Of a stretch of 64,000 nucleotides of DNA, positions 18,567 through 28,372 are shown one piece after another; the stretch's first letter is position 1; each line of letters opens with the position of its first letter. This stretch comes from Nitrospira sp. (lineage in GTDB: Bacteria; Nitrospirota; Nitrospiria; Nitrospirales; Nitrospiraceae), in the NCBI GenBank assembly GCA_020853775.1, contig JADYYH010000078.1, forward strand, positions 18,488 through 82,487, written 5' to 3'. The translations under genes were made by a program, and so were the position numbers. Under the pieces are notes generated by a model, which worked only from the letters and a program-made list of their open reading frames with translations, did not search any database and was not told the DNA's origin.

Positions 18567-21500
18567 ATGGTGAGGCATTGTCGAATGGCAGTGGGCAGCG
18601 CGCTTCTGGCAACACTCGCGATCACCGGGCCGGCTGGTGCTCAACCCCAGGCGACCTCTCCATCTGTCGCAAAAGAGCAGCAGGCATCGCATCGTGTCGT
18701 TCGCCCGCCGGTCTCTGTTCGGAAGAAGCCGGATGTAGCAAGGGTCAAGCCTGGAATCACTCTGCCGGTGACGTCTTGCCCAGCCAACGCGCTTCACGCG
18801 GATGTCGTGGCGATCGATCATCCCATGGTATTCAACCGTCTCGGTGCGCAGAACGTCAACTGGATGATGTACGCACTTCGGCATGATGTAAGACGTGTTT
18901 CAAAAAACGACAGAGGGGAAGAGGTCTACGAGTCGTTAGGCACGTCGGACGATGATCCGAAGTGGCACACGCTTTTGCGGGACCTGCGGCGTGACCGCTC
19001 GGGCTTCCTTGACCAATCCGCTCGCTGGGGCAGTGCACAGCTGATACTCCGGCCTGACTTGAGACCTCGACCGTTGGTGTTGCGAGTGCCGGCCGGCGGG
19101 TACTTGCGAGTCCATTTTACCAACCTGCTGGAACAGCTTGCTGTGCCGCCGCACAACCATCCAGGAAATCCCTTTGATAAAGATCTGACAGGGTTTCCGC
19201 AGGACCACCCCATGGCGAAGAGACCTCCCATAAAAATTGACGATCAGGTTGCCAGCCGGGTTGTGGGATTCCACCCGCAAGGGCTGGAGTTGGTTCCCAT
19301 AACGGATCTCACAGGAAGTCACGAAGGCATGCACAGTGATTCTTCCTACGTGGGACACAATGCAGACAGTATGGTCAAGCCGGGGCATTCCACGGACTAT
19401 TGCTATTTTGCTCCCACAGAAGGCGGCTATCTTGTCACCAATTCAGGCGCGGTATTTGGTGGAGAAGGTACTGCAGGCGATAGTGGCGTGGGACTGTTTG
19501 CTGTCGTCGCGGTGGAGCCTCAACGAGGGAAAGCCTATCGCGCGCAAGTGACCGAGGAAGAAATGAGATTGGCCACTCGGGGCCACACGTCCACGGGGCA
19601 GCCTATTCTCAATTACGAGGCGACCTATCCGAATGATTGCGTGACCAACGGGGTGTGGTGCCAAGAGGGGAAGGCCGGGGCTCCGATACTCAACATGGTC
19701 CAGAACAACCGGATCGTCCATGGAGACATCAATGCCATTATCGTCGGGCCCAACGCAGATGGATCGTTCCCACGCGACACGTATCCCATCGAAAGAGACG
19801 ATACTCCGACGAACCCGATCCCTGCGCGCAATCCGACTCTTCCGAATCGGCTGGAGCCGTTTCGAGAGTTTGTGTCGGTCTTTCACGATGAAAACGCAGC
19901 GACTCAATCGTATCCCTACTTCTTCGAGCATCCGGAATTGGGGCATACGCTGCACGGCGTCCGCGACGCGTTTATGATCAACTACGGATCAGGAGGGATT
20001 GGCGCGGAGATCATTGCAAACCGGCTCCATTCAGGACCCATGCACGACTGCTTGGATTGTGCCTATGAGGAGTTCTTCTTGAGTTCGTTCGCCGTGGGTG
20101 ATGCGGCCATGATCGTAGACCAGCCGGCGAACATGGAAACGTACCAATGTCAGCCGGAATTTCTCCCCACCCCGGAGGAAAAGGCAGCCGGTACATGGCC
20201 CAATAAAGCCAAATTCGACGTGTTCTGTGTGCAGAAGACGTGGGCGACCGAAGCTTACTATCCCCACGATCCGGCGAATCTCCACCACAGTTATATCGGT
20301 GATTTCGTCAAATTCCGGAACGTCCACTCCGGAAAGGAGCAGCACATCTTCCATCTTCACAATCATCAGTGGCTGTTCAACCCCAATGACGACAACTCGA
20401 ATTACATCGACGCGCAGGGCATCGGCCCAGGGTCCGGCTATACCTATGAGATCGCGTTCGGCGGCTCCGGCAATCGGAACAAGACCGTCGGCGATGCCAT
20501 TTTTCACTGCCACTTCTATCCGCATTTCGCCCAAGGCATGTGGTACATGTGGCGCAATCACGATGTGTTTGAAGCAGGCACACGCCTCGCCGTCAGTGAT
20601 GCGGGGGACGAGAAGGCCCCAAAAGAGAAGCAGTATCATAAGAAACCTTTCGGGCTGATGCGCGGCCTGCCGTCTCCAGGGGCCCGGGCGTTACCGGATG
20701 GCGAGATCGTCGCGGGCACCCCCATTCCTGCGATCGTGCCGCTCCCAGGGAAGGGCTTGGCTCCCATGCCCTTACCCGTTAGGGTTGAACCGCGCCAGGG
20801 AGATGACGGTAAAACGCATGGCTCATTCGCGAAAGTGTGTCCTGGTGTGATTGATCGCGTGACAGGGAAGTGCCAAGAGACGACATTGGGGCCGCACGAG
20901 AATCCGGGATTCCCGTTCTGGGTGGCCGGGGTTTCTCAGCGAGATGGACATACCGACGATCTCGTCTCCATGGGATCCCGCCCGACGACTCCGCCGTTGG
21001 ATATGGAGCCATCAGCCGGAGGACACAACGGAGGACTTCCTCGACATGCCTTGGCCGGCTATTCGGCGGGAGGGCACGATCACTCGGAGATCACCAGGCT
21101 CACGGCGGCCAAGGAGATCGACCACGCGAAACCCGTGTATTATGAAGAACGCGGCACGGCGCTCGAGCGCGTGGCGATGCAGTTTCACGCGCAACGCATT
21201 CATCCAACCAGCAAGTTCGACCTCAATGGTGTGCCATCGCCCGGTGAGTTCCTGACCAATGGAGCTCCTCCGACACCTGGCGCTCCCTTCAATGATCCCT
21301 GTATCGACGACGAAGGCACGCCTCTGCGCAGTGGGCGACATGGGCTGTTCTTTGGAGGACGATACGGAAAGTATTTTTCATCGGGTCAGGACCTCCCAGA
21401 TGGAATCGAATTCGGCGGCGATCACCCTCGTGTATATAAAGGCGCGAATCTACAGTTGGATGTCGTCTTCAATAAGCTCGGGTATCACTATCCGCAGCAG

Positions 21501-24500
21501 CGCATCCTGACGCTCTGGGAAGACGTTCCGGCTCTGCTGATGAGGACGCGGCCTCCCGAGCCGCTCGTGTTGCGCATGAATACCTATGATTGCGCAAAGT
21601 ATGAACATACCAATTTGGTCCCCAAGGAATTCTATCTGGATGACTATCAGATCACGACACCCACCGATGTGATCGGGCAGCATATACATCTGCCAAAATG
21701 GGATCTCACGGCGGCCGATGGGGGCGCCAATGGGTTCAATTATGAGGACGGAACCTTCGCTCCTGGAGCGGTCCGCGAGCGGATTCATGCCATCAATGCA
21801 TGGAACAAGAAACAAGTTGACGATAAGAAGATGCCGGTTCATCCGCTTGACGGGACTACGGCCCCACTGGTGCCGGCCGCTCATCCATACTTTGGAAAAG
21901 ATCCGGTCTTTCACGGCGGGGCGGTGGTGCTGCAGCTCACCGAGAAGGAATGTGCAGAAGCCTGGGCGAGCGCGGCATCGTTTAAAGAGTTTGAGCGAGA
22001 GTGGGGCATTCCCGGGAAATGCGACTGGTTCGGTGCCCGGACGACTATTCAGCGGTGGTTTTCAGATCCAGTCGTGAATCGGGAGGCGATCCACCGGGGT
22101 CTCGGCATCACCTTTACGCATGACCACCTCGGACCATCGACGCATCAGCAGCTGGGGCTCTATGCGACGATGCTGACCGAGCCGCCTGGCTCCCACTGGC
22201 GGCACAATGAAACCGGTCAAGTCCTCTATGACCCGGCCGCCCGGAAGGATGGGGGCCCCACATCGTGGCAAGCCGTCATTACAGGGAAGAATGGCCGAGC
22301 CATCGATGTCGATCGTGATAAGCACGATGATTCGCACCGTGAATTTTTTCTGCAGTTTGGCGATTTTCAGCATGCGTATGAAAAGGGGGTGTTCGTCGGA
22401 GTAGACGATGGAGGCAAACCTGTCAATGAACAGGGCACCACGGAGGAGAAGTTGGAGTTCGTCAAAGTCGACTCAGCGGCTGTTCACTCGCGGCTTCCTC
22501 TGCGCGAAGCGTTCCGGCACGCGATCAACCCCTCGTATAGGAAGCCCGCGGAGAAAAGGAATTCAGCGGATCCGTCTGAGGTGGCCGTCGACATCTTCAG
22601 CTATCGACCCGCCTGCCCTGGGGGCGCGGCGAATGAGGATGAGCCAAGAGCTCCTCAGGTGGCGTACGAAAGAAAAACTGCGCCCACTCGCCCCTGCCCC
22701 GAAGCGATCTCGGCGGACGATGTCGGCATGATGGTCGTGAATTATCGGAACGAACCGATTGGGGCCAGGGTGTATGACTCGAACGCGATCGGACATGACC
22801 GTAAGAAGGGCGCACAAGCCCTGGGGCAGGCTGGTGATCTTGACCTGGCCATGACCACCAGGACGGATCGGGCGCTCGGCGTGCTCAATGGGATCGGAGG
22901 AGAAGACCCGAGTGTGCCGGGCACGCCCCCGCACTATCCGCGTGATGTGAACCGGCATCGACTCAAGGGAGATCCGTATACGCCGATCATGCGCGCCTAT
23001 TCGGGGGATCTCATTCGCGTCAAGGTCCAGGCCGGTTCACATGAGCACGAGCACAATGGATCGATCAATGCCATCGGGTGGATCCAAGGCGGGTCTGGAT
23101 TTGGGCAGGCGCCGCATTCCGGCTGGCGAAACGCCCAGAATACGGGTCTGTCCGAGCAGTTTACGTTTTTGACGCACATTACCGACTACTGGAGCGATAC
23201 GTTCCTGAATGATCGGATGTATGCCATCGATACGAGCCAGGATGGGCTGTGGAATGGTGTCTGGGGCATCCTCCGGAGCAAGTCCAAATTGGATGCCAAC
23301 GATATGTTGGTCAGACTCCCCAATAATCCCGTTCCCACCGTGCTGCAACCGGAAGCAGGTCTGGGGAAAGACAATGTCTGCCCCAAACATGCCGAGGTTC
23401 GCGAATATCACATTGCGGCGGTTTTGGCGAACCGTGCGCTGACGAACTCATTGGGAGTGACGATCCCTTCTGCGAGGAACTCAGCGTATCCCTCTGAATT
23501 GTCCCGCTTGGATCAGGGCGGTGGGACGCTGGTGTATAACCCGCGGCCGACCTCGATTACGATCGTCGTGAAAGATGAGGACGGAAAGGTCGTTCGTACC
23601 GAGTCATTCGGGACTGGGCCGCTCCATGATCCAACGGCGATTGTATTCGTGCGCGAATCTGATCTGGACCCGCAGGGGAAACTCAAGTCTGGGATGCCGC
23701 TGGAGCCGCTGGTGTTGCGGGCGGCAGCGGGGGACTGTGTCCAAGTCGTCTTGCACAATCGCTTGCCGAAAGGTCGCCGCAATATGCCGGACTTGGATGG
23801 CCTCACCTCACTGTCCGGCATCATTCACCGGGACGATCACGATTCGAGTGGATCTGTTACGACCTTCAACAACAACCTGATTCGCCCCTCCAATCGAATT
23901 GGGCTGCATCCCCAATTGCTCCACTACAATGTCCACACCTCAGACGGCAATAATATCGGGGTGAATAAGATCAGTACGATTCGTCCCGGCGAGCACCATG
24001 TGTATCAGTGGTATGCGGGGGTGCTCGAACCGCCGTCGATGTCTGATCCCTGTCCGACTCCCGTCTCTCCCCGCATGCTCCCGCGCGCATATGAGTGGCT
24101 CAAATTGTTTCCGCGGCTGGCGCTGAAGGGCGAACGGCCCACTCGGTCGCCGGCGCAAGTGCTGACGAAGGCTGCTTTCCATGAACGGGTGCTGGCCGCA
24201 CTCGATCCCGACTATCTCGAAAGCGGGGCTGTGAAGATTGCGAACGTGACTGAAGTGGTGCATGCGCTCACCAAAGCGGCCGAAGGTGCCAAATTGTTTG
24301 TCGCGGAGCAGGTGGTGGATAGGCCGCAGCAGGCTGTAAGCCACGATTCGAGACCGGGCGGATCCAGACTGAGCGGACTGTTCGGGCGCCAGTCCATCAC
24401 GTCTCCGGCTGCGGCAGCCACGGGGCGGGATCGTTTCAGTACACTCATGAACAAGCTCGAACGCCCCAACTTCACCGACAAGGAACGGCAGGCGTTGGCG

Positions 24501-25826
24501 GACGGGGTGCCGTTGCTGGGTCGCGACGCGTATCTCGATACCGTCTCCATCTTTGAAAAAATGACCACGACGAATATCGCGCTCATAGACGAGCACGTCG
24601 CGAAGCGGATCAAGGACCTGACGACGCTGTTTAGCCGGATCAGTGAACCGTTCAAGCTCAATGTAAGTCCAGAGATGCCCAGGCGGCTGGCCGAAAGTCT
24701 TTTCTTTGAATCGCTGGAGTATCCCACACAAGCGAGCTATCGCTGGTGGGAGCAGATCTTCTCAGATCTTGATCTCAACCTCTCTCCGGACGTCATTCGT
24801 GTCGTCCAATTGTCCGGGGCAGCCTGCCGGTATATACCAGTCGAATTCGGCGGGACGAACCTCACGCCGCCGGACCGCATCAAACAGGGCCAGAAAGCTG
24901 CGGTTGGGGCATTGGTGGTCGAGCCAGAACGCTCTTTCTGGATCGAACACATCGATGATTCGGCCAGTGACCGACAAACATTGCCGATGAACAGCGCCAA
25001 TGATCGAGACAGCCGCGCGACCGCATTCGTGTTTTACCCGGTAGATGGAATAACTCGCTTCTTCCGTGATGTCGTCCTGGTGCATCAGAAAGGACTGAAC
25101 CATCGCTATAAAGATGGTTCCGCTGTCGCCACTCTCGCAGCGGAGAAAGAGCGCGCTGGTGAACACCTCTCGAACACCGCGCCAGAGGATGCGCATGACT
25201 CGGGACATATGGCCGTCAATTATGGCACTGAACCGAAATGGTTCCGCTTCGGATTACCTCCTGATGCCCCATTCGGCAGAGAGGGGTTCGGAGGAGTCGA
25301 GCATGCCTGGCAAGGGTTTAGTGAGCACTGTTGTGCTAACGGTGGGACGGCGACCACAGCCGCCCATCCGGTGGGGTCTGCCTACGTTCCCACCGTCTCT
25401 GTTCCTGCTGGCCATGAGCTACGGCTACGAGCATTGCTCCCCACGGGTATCGGGCGGGCAACCGTATTCTCACTCCATGGTCATAACTGGCCACGTGATC
25501 CATATCTCGCTGAGCATACCTCTGGGAAACATCCTGTCGGATTTCGTCCTGCTGAGTGGGGCGTACCCTCGAAATGTATCGGCGACAATGCATTGCAGAT
25601 GGGCTTGGGTGGCCAGGAAAGCCTCACCCCGATGGCGCATTTCGACGAGGTGCTGAAGTCGGCAGGGGGGCGACATGCGGTGACGGGCGACTACCTGTGG
25701 CAAGACCACGGAGGCTTTGGGATCACAAGTGGGGCTTGGAGCATCGTACGGGTCGAGCCCAGCGCACGCTCGCACAATCCCTTCTTCAAACCTACGGGAC
25801 TTCGATCGTCATGTCCAGCGTCGTGA
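18567..25826 (+). CDS. Giant exported multicopper oxidase, MnxG-like (putative Mn(II) oxidase)
   Basis: A 2,419-residue secreted protein, several times longer than a standard three-domain multicopper oxidase. The signal peptide (residues 1-25) ends ITGPAGA. Copper-type motifs recur along the chain: PHNH (196-198); GSHEGMH and VGHN (252-264); HxxHxHNHxW (593-602); HCHFYPHFAQGM (647-658, the type-1/trinuclear strand with an axial Met candidate); HIH (1039-1041) before KWD; THDHLGPSTHQQLGLY (1185 on); HEHEHN (1492-1496); HRDDHD (1754-1758); GLHPQLLHYNVH (1781-1790); and LHGHNW (2304-2308). These suggest six or more cupredoxin domains. Size, motif style and SCO1/SenC neighbours resemble MnxG-type manganese oxidases. 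The substrate is inferred, not shown. ATG 18567 follows GGAGGAGGA. The 3' end overlaps the next gene by 16 bp. Confidence 0.85.
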   Translation: MVRHCRMAVGSALLATLAITGPAGAQPQATSPSVAKEQQASHRVVRPPVSVRKKPDVARVKPGITLPVTSCPANALHADVVAIDHPMVFNRLGAQNVNWMMYALRHDVRRVSKNDRGEEVYESLGTSDDDPKWHTLLRDLRRDRSGFLDQSARWGSAQLILRPDLRPRPLVLRVPAGGYLRVHFTNLLEQLAVPPHNHPGNPFDKDLTGFPQDHPMAKRPPIKIDDQVASRVVGFHPQGLELVPITDLTGSHEGMHSDSSYVGHNADSMVKPGHSTDYCYFAPTEGGYLVTNSGAVFGGEGTAGDSGVGLFAVVAVEPQRGKAYRAQVTEEEMRLATRGHTSTGQPILNYEATYPNDCVTNGVWCQEGKAGAPILNMVQNNRIVHGDINAIIVGPNADGSFPRDTYPIERDDTPTNPIPARNPTLPNRLEPFREFVSVFHDENAATQSYPYFFEHPELGHTLHGVRDAFMINYGSGGIGAEIIANRLHSGPMHDCLDCAYEEFFLSSFAVGDAAMIVDQPANMETYQCQPEFLPTPEEKAAGTWPNKAKFDVFCVQKTWATEAYYPHDPANLHHSYIGDFVKFRNVHSGKEQHIFHLHNHQWLFNPNDDNSNYIDAQGIGPGSGYTYEIAFGGSGNRNKTVGDAIFHCHFYPHFAQGMWYMWRNHDVFEAGTRLAVSDAGDEKAPKEKQYHKKPFGLMRGLPSPGARALPDGEIVAGTPIPAIVPLPGKGLAPMPLPVRVEPRQGDDGKTHGSFAKVCPGVIDRVTGKCQETTLGPHENPGFPFWVAGVSQRDGHTDDLVSMGSRPTTPPLDMEPSAGGHNGGLPRHALAGYSAGGHDHSEITRLTAAKEIDHAKPVYYEERGTALERVAMQFHAQRIHPTSKFDLNGVPSPGEFLTNGAPPTPGAPFNDPCIDDEGTPLRSGRHGLFFGGRYGKYFSSGQDLPDGIEFGGDHPRVYKGANLQLDVVFNKLGYHYPQQRILTLWEDVPALLMRTRPPEPLVLRMNTYDCAKYEHTNLVPKEFYLDDYQITTPTDVIGQHIHLPKWDLTAADGGANGFNYEDGTFAPGAVRERIHAINAWNKKQVDDKKMPVHPLDGTTAPLVPAAHPYFGKDPVFHGGAVVLQLTEKECAEAWASAASFKEFEREWGIPGKCDWFGARTTIQRWFSDPVVNREAIHRGLGITFTHDHLGPSTHQQLGLYATMLTEPPGSHWRHNETGQVLYDPAARKDGGPTSWQAVITGKNGRAIDVDRDKHDDSHREFFLQFGDFQHAYEKGVFVGVDDGGKPVNEQGTTEEKLEFVKVDSAAVHSRLPLREAFRHAINPSYRKPAEKRNSADPSEVAVDIFSYRPACPGGAANEDEPRAPQVAYERKTAPTRPCPEAISADDVGMMVVNYRNEPIGARVYDSNAIGHDRKKGAQALGQAGDLDLAMTTRTDRALGVLNGIGGEDPSVPGTPPHYPRDVNRHRLKGDPYTPIMRAYSGDLIRVKVQAGSHEHEHNGSINAIGWIQGGSGFGQAPHSGWRNAQNTGLSEQFTFLTHITDYWSDTFLNDRMYAIDTSQDGLWNGVWGILRSKSKLDANDMLVRLPNNPVPTVLQPEAGLGKDNVCPKHAEVREYHIAAVLANRALTNSLGVTIPSARNSAYPSELSRLDQGGGTLVYNPRPTSITIVVKDEDGKVVRTESFGTGPLHDPTAIVFVRESDLDPQGKLKSGMPLEPLVLRAAAGDCVQVVLHNRLPKGRRNMPDLDGLTSLSGIIHRDDHDSSGSVTTFNNNLIRPSNRIGLHPQLLHYNVHTSDGNNIGVNKISTIRPGEHHVYQWYAGVLEPPSMSDPCPTPVSPRMLPRAYEWLKLFPRLALKGERPTRSPAQVLTKAAFHERVLAALDPDYLESGAVKIANVTEVVHALTKAAEGAKLFVAEQVVDRPQQAVSHDSRPGGSRLSGLFGRQSITSPAAAATGRDRFSTLMNKLERPNFTDKERQALADGVPLLGRDAYLDTVSIFEKMTTTNIALIDEHVAKRIKDLTTLFSRISEPFKLNVSPEMPRRLAESLFFESLEYPTQASYRWWEQIFSDLDLNLSPDVIRVVQLSGAACRYIPVEFGGTNLTPPDRIKQGQKAAVGALVVEPERSFWIEHIDDSASDRQTLPMNSANDRDSRATAFVFYPVDGITRFFRDVVLVHQKGLNHRYKDGSAVATLAAEKERAGEHLSNTAPEDAHDSGHMAVNYGTEPKWFRFGLPPDAPFGREGFGGVEHAWQGFSEHCCANGGTATTAAHPVGSAYVPTVSVPAGHELRLRALLPTGIGRATVFSLHGHNWPRDPYLAEHTSGKHPVGFRPAEWGVPSKCIGDNALQMGLGGQESLTPMAHFDEVLKSAGGRHAVTGDYLWQDHGGFGITSGAWSIVRVEPSARSHNPFFKPTGLRSSCPAS

Positions 25827-27748
25827 GGTACGCCATCTGTTGTGCGACGGGCGTAGCCCTGCTTTTCGGAGCAGGGCCCTCGGTCCTGCACGCGAGCTAT
25901 CTCAATAAAACGATCGAGCGGGACGGGCTTCGGATTCAGTTTTCGATCGATCCCGTGGCGGAGCAGTATGCTCGGGACGCGCTCTACGCCGATCAGCTGG
26001 TCCGGATTCGGATGGCCATTACGCGTGAGGCCGATGGCCACCCGCTGAATAATTGGAATGTCGGCGCATGGTTGGATCGAGCGATGTCCGCCGCCTCCGG
26101 GGCCATGCCGGCCTGTGCCCAACGTGTTGCCGGTTACCTGGGCGGTGATCTGTTACAACGCCCGTTGTTGGACCTCACCGGGTACTATGTGTTGACCTTG
26201 GATGCCGAGCCCAGTGTCTCAGTGCTCGATCCCGCCGTGAGTTTCGCCGGTCGCAGCAGTCTGTATGGGGCCCTCAAGCTCAAAGGCCGAGGGTTCGATT
26301 GGGTGAAGACGTCCGACGACGCGAAGTTGTTCGTGGGCTTGGCGGAGGAGCCTGCCGTTGCGATTGCTGATCTCCAAACCTTCCAGGTTCTGACGCATGT
26401 CGCTCTTCCCGGGCTTCCCACGCGATTAGCCCTTGCTCCCGATGAACGGTTGCTATGGGTGGGGCACATCGCGGCCACGAAGACCGGGCAGCAGGATGGG
26501 GTCACCGTTATCGATACGGTGACGAATCACGTGGTGACGAGCCTGCCTCTCCCGGGCGGCCATCACGAATTCGCTTTCAGTGAAGATGGGCGGTACGTGT
26601 ATGCGACCAGCCGGCGTGCCGGCACTGTCACCGTACTCGATGCGGCGATGTTCTCCATCGTCCGCACGATGACGGTTCCGGGCGAGCCGATGAGTATGGT
26701 GAGTACTCCCTCCAACGGTCTCCTCTGGGTCGTTGACGGCAAGCATGGACGGGTACATCGGTATTCCGCACAAGGCTTGCCGATCGATAGCATCGCCCTC
26801 CAGCCCGGGATCGGACCCGCGAAGCTCTCGCCGGATGGACGCTATGTGCTTGTGGCCAATCCGAGCCAACATCGTGTCAGTGTACTGAACGCGGCGACCG
26901 GTCGGCCGGTGCATGCCATCACGGTATCGGGAAAGCCATATGACATCATATTTTCCGGCCAATATGTGTACGTGCGCAATCTTGAGAGCGAGCAGGTGGC
27001 GCTCATTTCGATCGCAGCGCTCGAGCGGCCCAACCCCATGCCTCAATACATTCCTGCTGGGTCAGGTATCCTCGCCCAGGCCAAAGAAGGATTGCCGATC
27101 GCGTCAACGATGGGACTCACGCTGAACAAAGGCGGGGCCTTCCTGGCCTCTCCCACAGAGCGTACGGTCTATCACTATATGGAAGGGATGAATGCCCCGG
27201 ACTCCGGTCTGCGCGCCTACGGTCATACTCCGATGGCGGCCCTTGCCATTCAGAGAGGCCTGCGGCAAGTTGGCCCTGGCGAATATTCCGCTATCGTCAA
27301 ACTGCCTTCGGCAGGACGCATGGTCTTGGCGATCGCGAGTGACGCCCCGCAACTACGGGAGTGCATCGGCTTACACATCGAGCGGGCACCCGCTACCCTA
27401 GTCTCGCAACGAGTGGCGTTCGAGTGGCTGGGCGGTCCCGTGGCCCGTGCCCTGGTCGGACAACCCATTACACTACGGGTGCGCCTGAAAGAGGGGGCAC
27501 AACCGGACGATCACGTGCTGAATCGGTTTGAACTGTTCGTCGTCCCGGCCAGGGGAGGGCGCAGTGCCCGGTGGCCTCTCCGGACTGATGAACATACCGC
27601 AGGCCAGTTGATTGGTGAGGGGACACTCTCGGAACCGGGAGGGTATTATGTCCACATTCTCGGGTCCCAAGCCGTGGAGGCGACGTTTTCAACGCTGGTG
27701 GTTGAATCTGCATCCTCAGCGACTGCTCGCCCCGGTGGCCCGCCATGA
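25811..27748 (+). CDS. Secreted YVTN-type beta-propeller protein of the oxidase operon
   Basis: A 645-residue exported protein with signal peptide about residues 1-29 (cleavage near VLHAS). An N-terminal domain of about 140 residues contains a few Cys. A propeller region runs from about 150 to 420 with repeats such as LAPDERLLWVG, FSEDGRYVYATS and LSPDGRYVLVANP. The C-terminal part has YHYMEGMNAP, a motif I associate with other secreted propeller proteins, then Ig-like beta segments. ATG 25811 lies inside the end of the oxidase gene and overlaps it by 16 bp, so translation is coupled. The protein may be a scaffold or partner subunit of the oxidase. No catalytic residues are assigned. Confidence 0.78.
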   Translation: MSSVVRYAICCATGVALLFGAGPSVLHASYLNKTIERDGLRIQFSIDPVAEQYARDALYADQLVRIRMAITREADGHPLNNWNVGAWLDRAMSAASGAMPACAQRVAGYLGGDLLQRPLLDLTGYYVLTLDAEPSVSVLDPAVSFAGRSSLYGALKLKGRGFDWVKTSDDAKLFVGLAEEPAVAIADLQTFQVLTHVALPGLPTRLALAPDERLLWVGHIAATKTGQQDGVTVIDTVTNHVVTSLPLPGGHHEFAFSEDGRYVYATSRRAGTVTVLDAAMFSIVRTMTVPGEPMSMVSTPSNGLLWVVDGKHGRVHRYSAQGLPIDSIALQPGIGPAKLSPDGRYVLVANPSQHRVSVLNAATGRPVHAITVSGKPYDIIFSGQYVYVRNLESEQVALISIAALERPNPMPQYIPAGSGILAQAKEGLPIASTMGLTLNKGGAFLASPTERTVYHYMEGMNAPDSGLRAYGHTPMAALAIQRGLRQVGPGEYSAIVKLPSAGRMVLAIASDAPQLRECIGLHIERAPATLVSQRVAFEWLGGPVARALVGQPITLRVRLKEGAQPDDHVLNRFELFVVPARGGRSARWPLRTDEHTAGQLIGEGTLSEPGGYYVHILGSQAVEATFSTLVVESASSATARPGGPP

Positions 27749-28365
27749 TGCCGAGCGCACATGTTTTCGCATTGGGGTGTCTTCTTGCCGGCTGTCTGAA
27801 TATCGCCGGTGTGACCTGGCCGGTAGCCACGGCAGAGTCCCGCGAAGGGTCGGTCCTTGGCCGGCCCTCCGGGCTGTCCAGCGATACAGACAAAGTGACG
27901 TTACCAACCGTACCGCTCGTTGATCAGGACAGTCAGGCACAGCGGATGGATCGTTTGTTAGAGGGACGAACGGTGGTGATTGATTTTGTGTATACCAGCT
28001 GCAAAACGAGTTGTTCGATTCTGAGTGCGATCATGGGACAAGTCGAGCAGCGGGTGCGCGATCGACTGGGCGACCACCTTTTGCTGGTATCTCTGACGGT
28101 TGATCCTGCTCATGATACGCCGGCCCAGCTGAAAGAGTATGCGGCAAAATTTTCTGCCACGCCGCATTGGCATTGGCTGACCGGATCGATGCCGGATGTG
28201 AAACAAGCCCTTCGGGCGTTTGGTATTCCAGTGGTCGGCAGGCCGGAAGATCATGCTCCGGTGATCCTGGCCGGTAATGTTCGTACTGGGAAATGGCAGC
28301 GTTGGATCGGTATTCCCGATCCGGATGTCGTTGCCAGGGCGGCACAGAACCTTTCGAGCGAGTAA
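27745..28365 (+). CDS. SCO1/SenC family copper-chaperone-like thioredoxin protein (first copy)
   Basis: A 206-residue exported SCO1/SenC protein. The N-terminus is hydrophobic with a possible lipobox LAGC at 14-17. The copper site is complete: CxxxC as CKTSC (Cys86, Cys90) in FVYTSCKTSC, and the distal His near residue 170 in EDHAP. Family members deliver copper to, or reduce cysteines of, Cu-A and other copper proteins in the periplasm. The start overlaps the propeller stop by 4 bp (ATGA). With a giant multicopper oxidase three genes upstream of the operon end, metallating that oxidase is the obvious inference. Confidence 0.9.
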   Translation: MMPSAHVFALGCLLAGCLNIAGVTWPVATAESREGSVLGRPSGLSSDTDKVTLPTVPLVDQDSQAQRMDRLLEGRTVVIDFVYTSCKTSCSILSAIMGQVEQRVRDRLGDHLLLVSLTVDPAHDTPAQLKEYAAKFSATPHWHWLTGSMPDVKQALRAFGIPVVGRPEDHAPVILAGNVRTGKWQRWIGIPDPDVVARAAQNLSSE

Positions 28366-28372
28366 TGCGCTT

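Noticed and set aside
18476..18886. Forward open frame with a CxxC-like start before the oxidase
   Set aside because: It overlaps the signal peptide and first residues of the oxidase in another frame, and its translation looks like out-of-frame noise.
23940..24731. Long reverse frame opposite the giant oxidase
   Set aside because: Antisense shadow; no start signal and no recognisable domain, while the forward frame is continuous for 7.2 kb.
18567..25826. Possibility that the giant frame is several genes or a sequencing fusion
   Set aside because: The frame is uninterrupted, with consistent codon use and copper-type motifs spread throughout; no internal ribosome site or stop supports a split.
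28277..28372. Longer N-terminus for the second SCO gene
   Set aside because: It would begin deep inside the first SCO gene and hide the signal peptide that the ATG at 28373 provides.
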